A stretch of 64,000 bases of DNA, taken from WHSV01 sp050694055 (GTDB lineage Bacteria; Actinomycetota; CADDZG01; WHSQ01). The position numbers and the translations under genes were made by a program. The notes under the pieces are model-generated. The model was not told the origin of the DNA, ran no database searches, and was given only the letters and a program-made list of their open reading frames with translations. Of this stretch, positions 10,250 through 18,009 are shown piece by piece; the stretch's first letter is position 1, and each line of letters begins with the position of its first letter. Location: contig JBOGWX010000112.1 in the NCBI GenBank assembly GCA_050694055.1, positions 4,407 to 68,406 on the forward strand. The letters run 5' to 3'.

Positions 10250-11455
10250 GTGGCCACCAGCACCGCCAGGGGACCGACGCGCGTGCCGGGATGGCTCGGC
10301 TGGCTGCTTCCGATCGTGGCCATCGCCGCGCTGGTCGCCCTCTTCGTGACGTTCGATCCGATCGGCAGCCTGCGAGAGGTACCCCCCGTCGAGGTGGTGG
10401 CCGTCGAGCGCACCGTCCTCGAAGAGGACGTCATCACGCTCGAGCTTCGCAACGACGGTCCCGATCCGGTCACCATCGCCCAGGTGCTGGTCAACGAGGC
10501 CTACTCGAGCTTCGAGATCACCGATGCGACGCTCGGCCGCCTGGAGACCGCCACGCTTCAGATTCCCTATCCGTGGGAGGAAGGGCTGCCGCTCGGCATT
10601 GCGATGGTCACCTCGACGGGCGTGACCATCGAACACGAGCTCGAGGCGGCTGCGCTCACTCCCGAGGCGGACGGCTCCACGATCGTCATCTATGCCCTGC
10701 TCGGCATCTACATCGGGGTCATTCCGGTGGCCATCGGGCTGTTCTGGTACCCATCGCTGCGGCGCGCGTCGAAGCGCTGGATCGGCTTCTTTCTCGCCTT
10801 CACCGTGGGCCTGCTCGGCTTTCTGCTCATCGACACGGTCGCCCACGGCTTCGAGCTCGCGGCCGCGACGGCTGCGGCGCTGGACGGGCTGTCACTGTTC
10901 GCCCTCGGGGCAGTCGGCGCGGTTGCCGGGCTGACCGCCTTCGAGCGGTTCCTCACGCGCCGGCGCGACGCGCGCGCGGTCGGGCGGACGCAAGCGAGTC
11001 CCATCGGTGGGCTCGTCCTCGCCTATTTGATCGCCGCCGGAATCGGTTTGCACAACCTCGGCGAGGGCTTGGCGGTGGGGGCCGCGCTGGCGGGTGGAGA
11101 GATTGCCTTGGGCACCTTTCTGATCCTCGGCTTCGCCATTCACAACACCACGGAGGGACTTGCGATCGTGGCCCCCCTGGGACCGGAGTCGAAGCGTCCC
11201 TCGCTGTGGCACTTTGTTGCGCTCGGTGCCGTGGCCGGCGCCCCGACCATCATCGGGGCCTGGGGAGGGGGCTTTGCCTTCGCACCCGCCTGGGCCGCGC
11301 TCGCGTTCGGGGTCGCTGCCGGCGCCATCGCTCAGGTCGTGTGGCAGATTGCGAGAGGCATGTCGCGCGACCACGGGCTCGCCTCGGGGCTCGGCGCCCT
11401 GGGACTGATGGCCGGGCTGCTGTTCATGTACATCACCGGGCTGCTGACTGCTTGA
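10250..11455 (+). CDS. ZIP-family metal permease with extra N-terminal extracytoplasmic domain
   Basis: Membrane transporter of 401 aa for a divalent metal. Residues 15-35 are one transmembrane helix, and 40-140 form a soluble, beta-rich stretch (EVVAVERTVLEEDVITLELRN begins it, written here only in part) likely outside the membrane. Eight ZIP helices follow from about 146. The metal-site motifs are HNLGEG (268-273) in TM4 and HNTTEG (298-303) in TM5; the family standard is HNxPEG, so the proline is replaced in both. GTG 10250 directly abuts the oxidase stop. Ordinary ZIP proteins lack the N-terminal domain, which could dock the oxidase or the cupredoxin. Iron, manganese, zinc or copper are all possible. 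Confidence 0.9.
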   Translation: MATSTARGPTRVPGWLGWLLPIVAIAALVALFVTFDPIGSLREVPPVEVVAVERTVLEEDVITLELRNDGPDPVTIAQVLVNEAYSSFEITDATLGRLETATLQIPYPWEEGLPLGIAMVTSTGVTIEHELEAAALTPEADGSTIVIYALLGIYIGVIPVAIGLFWYPSLRRASKRWIGFFLAFTVGLLGFLLIDTVAHGFELAAATAAALDGLSLFALGAVGAVAGLTAFERFLTRRRDARAVGRTQASPIGGLVLAYLIAAGIGLHNLGEGLAVGAALAGGEIALGTFLILGFAIHNTTEGLAIVAPLGPESKRPSLWHFVALGAVAGAPTIIGAWGGGFAFAPAWAALAFGVAAGAIAQVVWQIARGMSRDHGLASGLGALGLMAGLLFMYITGLLTA

Positions 11456-11844
11456 GCGCGGCTCTCAGGAGGATCGCATCGCTGGCGGTGATCCTGGCAG
11501 CGGCGGCATGCTCCGGAGACGACGGCAAGACCGTTGCGATGTCAGACGGTCGAGTCTTCGAGCCCGAGGTGCTGACCGTCGAGGCGGGCGACACCGTGCG
11601 CTTCGTCGGCGAGTCCGAGGATGCTCACACCGTCACCGCCTATGACGAGGGTGTCCCCGAGGGCGCGTCCTACTTCGCGAGTGGAGACTTCGCCGGCGAG
11701 GACGAGGCCCGTGACGATGTCGCCGGTGGATTGCTGGCTCCGGGAGACAGCTTCGAGGTGGTCTTCGACCTCCCCGGCACCTACCGGTATTTCTGCGTTC
11801 CGCACGAGGATTCGGGCATGACCGGACGGATCGTGGTCGAGTAA
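11452..11844 (+). CDS. Cupredoxin (plastocyanin-like) lipoprotein
   Basis: Blue-copper electron carrier of 130 aa tethered to the membrane. The signal peptide RRIASLAVILAAAAC ends in a lipobox with Cys20. The type 1 copper ligands are His59 (DAHTVTA), Cys115 and His118 (YFCVPHED) and Met123, all in place. TTG 11452 overlaps the ZIP stop (TTGA) and is the only start giving a proper signal peptide; the AGGAGG at 11467-11472 lies downstream of it and would suit only GTG 11488, which would delete the basic n-region. As the last gene of the metal operon it probably takes electrons from, or gives copper to, the multicopper oxidase. Confidence 0.9.
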   Translation: MSAALRRIASLAVILAAAACSGDDGKTVAMSDGRVFEPEVLTVEAGDTVRFVGESEDAHTVTAYDEGVPEGASYFASGDFAGEDEARDDVAGGLLAPGDSFEVVFDLPGTYRYFCVPHEDSGMTGRIVVE

Positions 11845-11884
11845 ACGGAAGAGCGCTCGCTCCAGGTCTCACCGGCCCCGAGGC

Positions 11885-12832
11885 TCAGTCCTCCAGCGCC
11901 GGCTCGTCGATGGTCAGCTTGCGAGCGTCCGCGTCCAAGGTGACCTTCACGCCGAGCGGAGTCGTCGCCAGATGTTTACCGTGGCCCATCGGCAACCCGT
12001 AGATGGCAGGGACACCGAGCGGTTCGATGAACGTCTCCAGAACGTCCTCGATGGAAAGTACCTGCGGCCAGTCGTGCCACTCTCGCCAATCGCACGCTTC
12101 CATCTCACCGACGACGACTCCCGCCACTCGGTCGAGCATTCCCGCCTGGGCCATCTGAGTGAGTTGGGCATCGATGAACCACGGCGGCGACGAAACATCC
12201 TCCATGAAGAAGATCTTGTCGGTGAGATCGACTTGCCAGGGGGTGCCCAGTGAGTGGGTCAGAAGCCACAGGCATCCTCCCACCAGTTCACCGGTAGCGC
12301 GTCCCGGGGTGATGGCGCGGACGTAGCCACCGTCGGGATCGCGCGGCACCTCGGCAAGAGGGCGGGAGCTCGTCAGCGCCTTCACCATCGAGTCCTCGGT
12401 GAACTTCTTGGTCTCCGGATGATTGAGGCTGGTGAGCAGCGGGCCGTAGAAGGTAACGAGCCCCGTCTTTTCTCTTATGGCGGTGTGCAACGCGGTGGTG
12501 TCGGAGTAACCGATGAATGGCTTTGGATTCGCTGCAATGACATCGAAGTCGAGATGTGGAAGCGTATGGGCCGAGCCGAAGCCCGCGTCCGCGCACTGCA
12601 CTACATCGACCTCAGGATCACCGAACATGGCCGCGATCCCATCCGCCCGCTCCTCGGGACTTCCGGCCACATAGCCACGACGCGAGAAGATGTTGTCCGC
12701 CAGCTTGACCTTGTAACCTCGCTGCTCCCACCACTCGACCCCGCGCAGGATCTCGGAGCGGTTGTAGTAGGACCATGCAGGTGAGGGGACGCCGATGGTG
12801 CCTCCCGGCTTGAGCGTCTTGCCTTTGGTCAA
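11885..12832 (-). CDS. S66-family LD-carboxypeptidase / MccF-like protein
   Basis: Serine peptidase of 315 aa that in this family either trims the terminal D-Ala from murein tetrapeptides (LdcA) or cleaves aminoacyl-nucleotide antibiotics (MccF). The catalytic triad is visible: Ser110 in GYSDTTALH, Glu211 in FFMEDVSSPP and His284 in MGHGKHLATTP. No signal peptide is seen, so it is cytoplasmic. It starts at TTG 12832, overlapping the creatininase stop (TTGA), so the two are co-translated. The SPPWFIDAQL stretch after the Glu resembles the MccF side of the family as much as LdcA, so self-immunity is an alternative to murein recycling. Confidence 0.88.
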   Translation of the reverse strand: MTKGKTLKPGGTIGVPSPAWSYYNRSEILRGVEWWEQRGYKVKLADNIFSRRGYVAGSPEERADGIAAMFGDPEVDVVQCADAGFGSAHTLPHLDFDVIAANPKPFIGYSDTTALHTAIREKTGLVTFYGPLLTSLNHPETKKFTEDSMVKALTSSRPLAEVPRDPDGGYVRAITPGRATGELVGGCLWLLTHSLGTPWQVDLTDKIFFMEDVSSPPWFIDAQLTQMAQAGMLDRVAGVVVGEMEACDWREWHDWPQVLSIEDVLETFIEPLGVPAIYGLPMGHGKHLATTPLGVKVTLDADARKLTIDEPALED

Positions 12833-13671
12833 TGGTGATCCTTTCGAGCGGGAATGGGAAGCGACCGCAACTCGGTCACGTAGTTTGCAATCTCGTCGAC
12901 GGCGGCCTCGAACAGCACCCGGCCCTTCGCCGCCGTCGCCTTCGAGGGATCACCCTGCACTCCGCTCTGGGAGAACGAGGACCACCACGGCATCAGTTTG
13001 AGGGGGCCGTCGCTCCAGTCCATCCACGCATGTTCGGTGGTGGGGTAGCCGTGCTCGTCGACGACCGCACTCATGTCGACCGCCTCGGGGTGAAGGTGAA
13101 GGTAGATGGACGTCTCGAGCTCGCAGGCATGGGCCATGCCCCCGGTCTCCGACTCGCGCACTTCATCGATGACGGCGGCGCTGCGCTCGCCGGTCAGATA
13201 AAAGCTCGACGCCACGAGTGATTCGGGTTCCTCGACCATCACGAGACGCGCCGCCATATCCACGAGGTTCTGGTTGCTTCCGTGGCCGTTCACGAGCAGT
13301 ACCCGGTTGAAACCGTGCCGGACCAGCGATAGCCCGACGTCCGTGCAGTAACGGCAGAAGGTCTCCCAGCCGATGGTGATGGTTCCCGGAAAATCCATGT
13401 GGTGCGGCGAATAGCCGTGGACGATCGGGGGCAGCAGGACGGTCTCGTCGGCGAGCCTTTCCACCGCGCCGCGACAGATCGCTTCGACCAGGATGACGTC
13501 GGTGTCGATCGGCAGATGATGTCCGTGGTCCTCCAAGGTCCCGATGGGGACGACCGGCACGCGCTCCTCGGCGGCAGCCCGGGCCACCTCGCGCCAGGTC
13601 AGCTTCCCGAACTCCAATGGGGTCGACCACATCAGCAGGCTCCCTCCGGCGGCGGCGGCACGCTCGCGCAT
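12829..13671 (-). CDS. Creatininase-family amidohydrolase
   Basis: Metal-dependent amide hydrolase of 280 aa related to creatininase, FAPy deformylase (ArfB) and MftE. Metal-site motifs are PIGTLEDHGHHLPIDTD (42-58), NGHGSN and ACELETS; the family usually reads GSxEQHGPHLP and GHAGExET, so the last motif is altered. ATG 13671 has an AAAGGTGA ribosome site. No mycofactocin genes are nearby, which argues against MftE. The substrate is unknown. Coupling to an S66 peptidase suggests a two-step breakdown of an amide or peptide-like compound. Confidence 0.85.
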   Translation of the reverse strand: MRERAAAAGGSLLMWSTPLEFGKLTWREVARAAAEERVPVVPIGTLEDHGHHLPIDTDVILVEAICRGAVERLADETVLLPPIVHGYSPHHMDFPGTITIGWETFCRYCTDVGLSLVRHGFNRVLLVNGHGSNQNLVDMAARLVMVEEPESLVASSFYLTGERSAAVIDEVRESETGGMAHACELETSIYLHLHPEAVDMSAVVDEHGYPTTEHAWMDWSDGPLKLMPWWSSFSQSGVQGDPSKATAAKGRVLFEAAVDEIANYVTELRSLPIPARKDHH

Positions 13672-13761
13672 TCACCTTTCACCCACAGCAATCGGAGTCT
13701 CACCGAAAGAATCTCGCACTCGAGTCAAGCGCGAACAAGTCGATCGGCCGCGAGGGGGTGT

Positions 13762-15066
13762 TCAGATGGCGGTAAGCGGATTGCGCTCGAGCTCGATGTC
13801 CTGCTGCTCCGCTCTTAGCTCGGGCTGGGGGATGTGCTTCTCGGCTCTTCGCAGCTCGGTGAAGGTGAAGAAGAACACGGGGACGAGCAGCGACGCGACC
13901 CCGAGCGACATGTAGACCAGGTCGGGCCGGCCGGTGGCCTCGATCGCAAGGCCCCCGAGATAGGAACCCAGGGGGATTGCGGACCACGCCAGGACCGCGG
14001 ACACGGTCATGATGCGCCCGAGCATGTGATTGGGAGTGATGAGCTGACGCAGGCTCGAAGTCTGGACGATGAACAGGATGGCGAGCCCCTGCATGAGGCC
14101 GAAGACGATCATCGCCAGCCAGGGGCTCGTCATCACCCCGAGGACAACGAAGAGTGCGCTTTCGAGAATGAGCGCCCACTTAGCGACCATGGTGAAACTC
14201 CACCGCTTCCTGATCCGGCCGGCCATCAGCCCAAAGATGGTCATTCCGAGCGCCCCCGCTGCATAGATGAAGGCGGTCTCGGAACGGGAGGCGCCGAGCT
14301 GCACGTCTGCGAACAACACGATCTGCGAGTAGATCGTCGCAGCCAGCAGGTTCGCCACTGCCAGCATCAAGGAGATGTCTCGGAGTATGGGATGGCGCAT
14401 GACGTAGCGCAGCCCTTCCATCACGTCGTTGCGTAGTGTCGACGGAGTTCTTCGCTCCTCTGCTCTGAGGTTGAAACGTTTCGAGATCAGCCCGAGCGAC
14501 AGCGCCGATACGAGGAAGGTCGACGCGTCGACCAACACGACTCCGGACGGCGGAAGCGTCGACACCAAGAGACCGGCCAGCAGGGGACCGGCGATCTGCG
14601 CGGCCGAGAAGCTTGCCTGAATGCGACCGTTCGCCGTAACCAGGTCCTTTGCCGCCACGAGGCTCGGAATGGCGGCGAACTGGGAGGAGTCGAAGAAGAT
14701 GGTCAGCGTCGACATGACGAAGCCCGTGCCGTAGATCCACCACACTGTGAGGGCATCGAAGGCGGCCATCAAAGGGATGGTGCTTATGACCAGTGCGCGC
14801 AGCAGATCGACTCCGATCATCAGCCGCTTGCGATCGAGGCGGTCTACGTAAGCTCCGATGACCAGTCCGAAAAGCAGGTGCGGGATGAACTGCGCCGCCG
14901 TCGTCAGCGCCAGGTTGATCGCCGAGCCGGTCAGTTCGTACACCAACAAGGGCAGAGCGAACAGAGTGATCGAGCTACCGAGGTTCGAAACCGTCTGCCC
15001 GACCCAGAACCTCGTGAAATCGCGGCCCAGTCTGCCCGAAGCTTGTGCTGCTACCTTCACTGACAA
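13762..15066 (-). CDS. MFS exporter (MFS_3/EntS-like)
   Basis: Twelve-helix permease of 434 aa resembling enterobactin exporter EntS, TetA(V)/Tap and macrolide exporters. GAYVDRLDRKRLMIG in the first cytoplasmic loop is the MFS A-motif, and the partner loop in the second half reads GLMAGRIRKRWSF. TTG 15066 or GTG 15060 can serve as start; the N terminus is short and basic. It sits 90 nt after the creatininase gene on the same strand in transcription order and could be its own unit. Drug or siderophore export is likely. Confidence 0.88.
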   Translation of the reverse strand: MSVKVAAQASGRLGRDFTRFWVGQTVSNLGSSITLFALPLLVYELTGSAINLALTTAAQFIPHLLFGLVIGAYVDRLDRKRLMIGVDLLRALVISTIPLMAAFDALTVWWIYGTGFVMSTLTIFFDSSQFAAIPSLVAAKDLVTANGRIQASFSAAQIAGPLLAGLLVSTLPPSGVVLVDASTFLVSALSLGLISKRFNLRAEERRTPSTLRNDVMEGLRYVMRHPILRDISLMLAVANLLAATIYSQIVLFADVQLGASRSETAFIYAAGALGMTIFGLMAGRIRKRWSFTMVAKWALILESALFVVLGVMTSPWLAMIVFGLMQGLAILFIVQTSSLRQLITPNHMLGRIMTVSAVLAWSAIPLGSYLGGLAIEATGRPDLVYMSLGVASLLVPVFFFTFTELRRAEKHIPQPELRAEQQDIELERNPLTAI

Positions 15067-15292
15067 CCCTGTTCTCTCCGACGCCGTCGCTGCCGCCGTT
15101 CGCTCGCCCGACGAAGGCGTTTCCGAGTGTTTCGAGACCCCCTTGGCTTCCCAGGGATCATGTCACAACCCGCCATTACTGTTAAGTCCGCCCCTACCCG
15201 AAATTTCCCGCTATCCGGCGAAATTCTTCGGTTGGGGGCTACTTCGTCGCGCCCTCCCCGGGGCGTGACGATGATGAAAGACTGAAGCCAGC

Positions 15293-15940
15293 ATGGACAT
15301 CGATGTCATCAGATCCGAGGCCCTGACCTGCACCAAGTGCCGCCTGGCCCGGACCCGCACGCAGGTGGTTTGGGCCGACGGCAACCTGGATTCCGAGGTA
15401 TGCGTCATCGGAGAGGCTCCGGGGGCCAACGAGGACAAGCAAGGCGTGCCCTTTGTCGGCGCCGCGGGGCAGTTGCTAGACGAACTGCTCGGGGAGATCG
15501 ACCTCGACCGTTCGCAGGCCGCCGTCGTGAACGTCATCAAGTGCCGGCCTCCCGGAAACCGCGATCCACAGCCCGACGAGATCGACGCTTGCAGGCCCTA
15601 CCTCAGCGCTCAGTTGAACCACATGCGTCCCCAGGTGATCGTTACGCTCGGTAACTTCGCCACCAAGTTCATCCTCGAGTCTCCGGTGGGAATCACTCGG
15701 GCGCGCGGCCGCGTGTACGAGCGCAAGGGTGCCGCGATAATCCCTACCTTCCATCCGGCTGCCGCGCTTCGAGGCGGTCGCTTCGGAGGTGTCAGCACGC
15801 TCGACGCGATGAGGCAGGACTTTCGGCTCGTGCGCTCGGTGCTGAACGAGCGGAATGCAGCGCGCCGCGCCGAGAGCGGGCGCGACCCCACCTCCTCCAC
15901 CGCGGACGCCGCAACCAAGCAGCTGGATCTCTTCGAGTGA
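15293..15940 (+). CDS. udg: Family 4 (Fe-S) uracil-DNA glycosylase
   Basis: Removes uracil from DNA in base-excision repair. The 215 aa carry motif A GEAPGANEDKQGVPFVG and the motif B region FHPAAALRGG. Four cysteines for the 4Fe-4S cluster are seen at CTKC (Cys13, Cys16), KCRPPGNRDP and DACRPYL. This is the type 4 pattern and excludes Ung (family 1). The 226-nt upstream gap contains two CGAAATT repeats (about 15199 and 15218) of unknown meaning. The gene ends 34 nt before tsaE. In many actinobacteria a udg gene is next to the tsa cluster. Confidence 0.95.
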   Translation: MDIDVIRSEALTCTKCRLARTRTQVVWADGNLDSEVCVIGEAPGANEDKQGVPFVGAAGQLLDELLGEIDLDRSQAAVVNVIKCRPPGNRDPQPDEIDACRPYLSAQLNHMRPQVIVTLGNFATKFILESPVGITRARGRVYERKGAAIIPTFHPAAALRGGRFGGVSTLDAMRQDFRLVRSVLNERNAARRAESGRDPTSSTADAATKQLDLFE

Positions 15941-15974
15941 GCCCGGTTCGAGCCCGGCGCGCCGTGGTCGGCAC

Positions 15975-16601
15975 GTGACCCTGCTCGTAGACTCTCGCTC
16001 TCCGGAGGAGACCCGGATCCTGGGCGCGTCGCTTGCGCCGGTGTTGCTTCCGGGCGACGTCTTGAGCCTCAACGGCGACTTGGGGGCCGGGAAGACGTGC
16101 TTCGTGCAGGGCCTCGCGGGCGCACTGGGGGTCGAGGGACGAGTAACGAGTCCCACGTTCACCTTGGTTCACGAGTATCACGGCCGCTTTCCGGTCGTCC
16201 ATCTCGACGTCTACCGGCTGAACTATTTCCAAGAGGTGCTGGATCTCGGCTTCGAAGAGCTCCTGGATCCCGGAGCCATCCTCGTCGTGGAGTGGGGCGA
16301 GGCGGTGGCGCCGTTGCTGCCCCGGCGTTACCTCGAGATCGAGCTGCGTCGAAACGAGGCGAACCAGGCGGAGCCGAATTACCACGACAGCGGGGACGAC
16401 GACTACCGAGCGGTCGTTTTCAGAGCGAGGGGACCAGGCTGGGAACGCAAGCTGGATGCGATGCGCAGGACCGCGGAAACGCTGCTCGACGCGGCTTCAC
16501 CCAACGAATCGACCGGCGAGCGCTTCAGGTTGGTGTCCGATCTGGCGGCTCGCCACCGTAGGCTTTACCGACCGGGAGATTCGACCGAGCACGGCAGCTA
16601 G
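15975..16601 (+). CDS. tsaE: tRNA t6A synthesis ATPase TsaE, with C-terminal extension
   Basis: ATPase that powers the TsaB-TsaD-TsaE complex in making N6-threonylcarbamoyl-adenosine in tRNAs that read ANN codons. Walker A is GDLGAGKT (34-41), followed by SPTFTLVHEY, HLDVYRL and LVVEWGE, the standard order. GTG 15975 gives 208 aa; homologues are about 150 aa. The extra 55 residues at the C terminus include an acidic HDSGDDD stretch and a charged helix, absent from standard TsaE. It starts the tsaE-tsaB-rimI-tsaD cluster. Confidence 0.93.
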   Translation: MTLLVDSRSPEETRILGASLAPVLLPGDVLSLNGDLGAGKTCFVQGLAGALGVEGRVTSPTFTLVHEYHGRFPVVHLDVYRLNYFQEVLDLGFEELLDPGAILVVEWGEAVAPLLPRRYLEIELRRNEANQAEPNYHDSGDDDYRAVVFRARGPGWERKLDAMRRTAETLLDAASPNESTGERFRLVSDLAARHRRLYRPGDSTEHGS

Positions 16602-16620
16602 CACCAAGGGGAGAAGCAGA

Positions 16621-17361
16621 GTGCTGGTTCTTGGAATCGAGACCTCCACGCCTCAGACGAGTGTGGCGATCGGCTCCGAACAGGGAGTCGTCGCCGGCGC
16701 GCTCGTGTCACGAGTCGCGTCGGACGGACCTCAAGCCAAGAGCGGCGCGAGCTACAACGAGTTTTTGATGCCCGCCATTCGCTTCTGTCTCGAGGGCGCC
16801 GGACTGGGCTTTCGCAACATCGGCGGTGTGGCGGTGTCGCTGGGGCCCGGGCTCTACACCGGGATGCGAGTCGGGGTGGCGACGGGCAAGGCGCTGGCCC
16901 AAGCACTGTCCGTCCCGATCGTGGGGATGGCCAGCCTCGATCTGCTCGCCTACGAGGTCCGTTACTCCCCCCGGCCCATCTGTGCCGTGCTCGACGGCCG
17001 TCGCAAAGAGGTCTTCCACGCCTTCTATCGCTCGTCGCCCGGGGGCATCCAGAGGATGACGGAGTACACGGTCGAACGCGCCGAACAGCTGGCCAACGGG
17101 ATTGCTTCCAAACCCGGTGAGGTTCTGCTCGTCGGGAACGGTGCGCTGCTCTATCGGGAAATCTTCGAGGATCTTGGAAGCAGCGTCGAGATAGGCACCA
17201 TGGGCCACGCGTTCCCGCACGCGAACTCCCTCGTCGAACTGGCATTACCGAGACTCTTCCGAGAGGACTTCGATTCGCTCGACGAACTGAAGCCGCTGTA
17301 CCTGCGCCACAGCGCCAAGCGCATCCAATGGGAGCGCATCCGGCAAAGCAGGAGTGCGTAG
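16621..17361 (+). CDS. tsaB: tRNA t6A synthesis scaffold TsaB
   Basis: Partner of TsaD in threonylcarbamoyl transfer, with an ASKHA fold but no catalytic metal site. The 246 aa begin MLVLGIETSTPQTSVAIG; SLGPGLYTGMRVGVATGKALA is the conserved helix region (quoted in part), and DGRRKEVFHAFY follows. GTG 16621 is chosen because AAGGGGAGAAG lies just upstream, while the frame is open further back inside tsaE. It lies 19 nt after tsaE. Confidence 0.93.
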   Translation: MLVLGIETSTPQTSVAIGSEQGVVAGALVSRVASDGPQAKSGASYNEFLMPAIRFCLEGAGLGFRNIGGVAVSLGPGLYTGMRVGVATGKALAQALSVPIVGMASLDLLAYEVRYSPRPICAVLDGRRKEVFHAFYRSSPGGIQRMTEYTVERAEQLANGIASKPGEVLLVGNGALLYREIFEDLGSSVEIGTMGHAFPHANSLVELALPRLFREDFDSLDELKPLYLRHSAKRIQWERIRQSRSA

Positions 17362-17415
17362 TGATGACTGCGCCGGCGAGCGTTCGGACCGGCTCTCTGG
17401 GCGGGGGGCCCTGAC

Positions 17416-18009
17416 GTGGCGATCGCGCGCCGGCCCGAAGAGCGCCAACCACTGGGCGATGTGGATCTCGTTCGTATGCGACGCCGCCATCTCAAGCGCG
17501 TCATGGCAATCGAGTCCGTCGTCTACCCCCGTCCCTGGAGCCTCACGCTTTTCCTTTCCGAGATTGCCCAACGCAGTACCCGCACTTACCTCGTCGCGCG
17601 CCATGACGGCTACGTCGTCGGATATGCCGGCATGATGTTCACGGGACGCGAGGCGCACGTCACCAACATCGCCGTCGATCCCGACTATCACACCCGGCGG
17701 ATCGGGACTCGTATGCTGCTCGCGCTGGTGACCGAGGCGATCGCTCGCGGAGCCGAGGCCCTGTCGCTCGAGGTGCGCGTCTCCAATATCGGAGCTCAGA
17801 ACTTGTACTCGAAGTTCGGTTTCGAAACCACGAGCGTGCGCAAGGGTTACTACGTCGAGACCAAGGAAGATGCCTACGTGATGCTCGTCGACGACGCTCG
17901 TTCCACCGACTACAGGCTTCGCCTGCAGAAGCTTCGCGCCGAGTTGGACGCCGAGCTTGGAGAGGGGTTTCGACTCGAGCCGGGTGGTAGATCGGAACGC
18001 AATGGATAA
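17416..18009 (+). CDS. rimI: Ribosomal protein S18 alanine N-acetyltransferase (GNAT)
   Basis: GNAT enzyme of 197 aa. The acetyl-CoA loop reads DPDYHTRRIGTRML, and SLEVRVSNIGAQNLYSKFGF is the RimI-type C-terminal motif (quoted in two parts: SLEVRVSN and NLYSKFGF). The known role is acetylation of the S18 N terminus, though actinobacterial RimI has broader peptide targets. GTG 17416 follows a GGCGGGGGGCC purine-rich stretch. About 40 residues at the C terminus exceed the usual 150 aa. Placement between tsaB and tsaD is the classic bacterial order. Confidence 0.92.
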   Translation: MAIARRPEERQPLGDVDLVRMRRRHLKRVMAIESVVYPRPWSLTLFLSEIAQRSTRTYLVARHDGYVVGYAGMMFTGREAHVTNIAVDPDYHTRRIGTRMLLALVTEAIARGAEALSLEVRVSNIGAQNLYSKFGFETTSVRKGYYVETKEDAYVMLVDDARSTDYRLRLQKLRAELDAELGEGFRLEPGGRSERNG

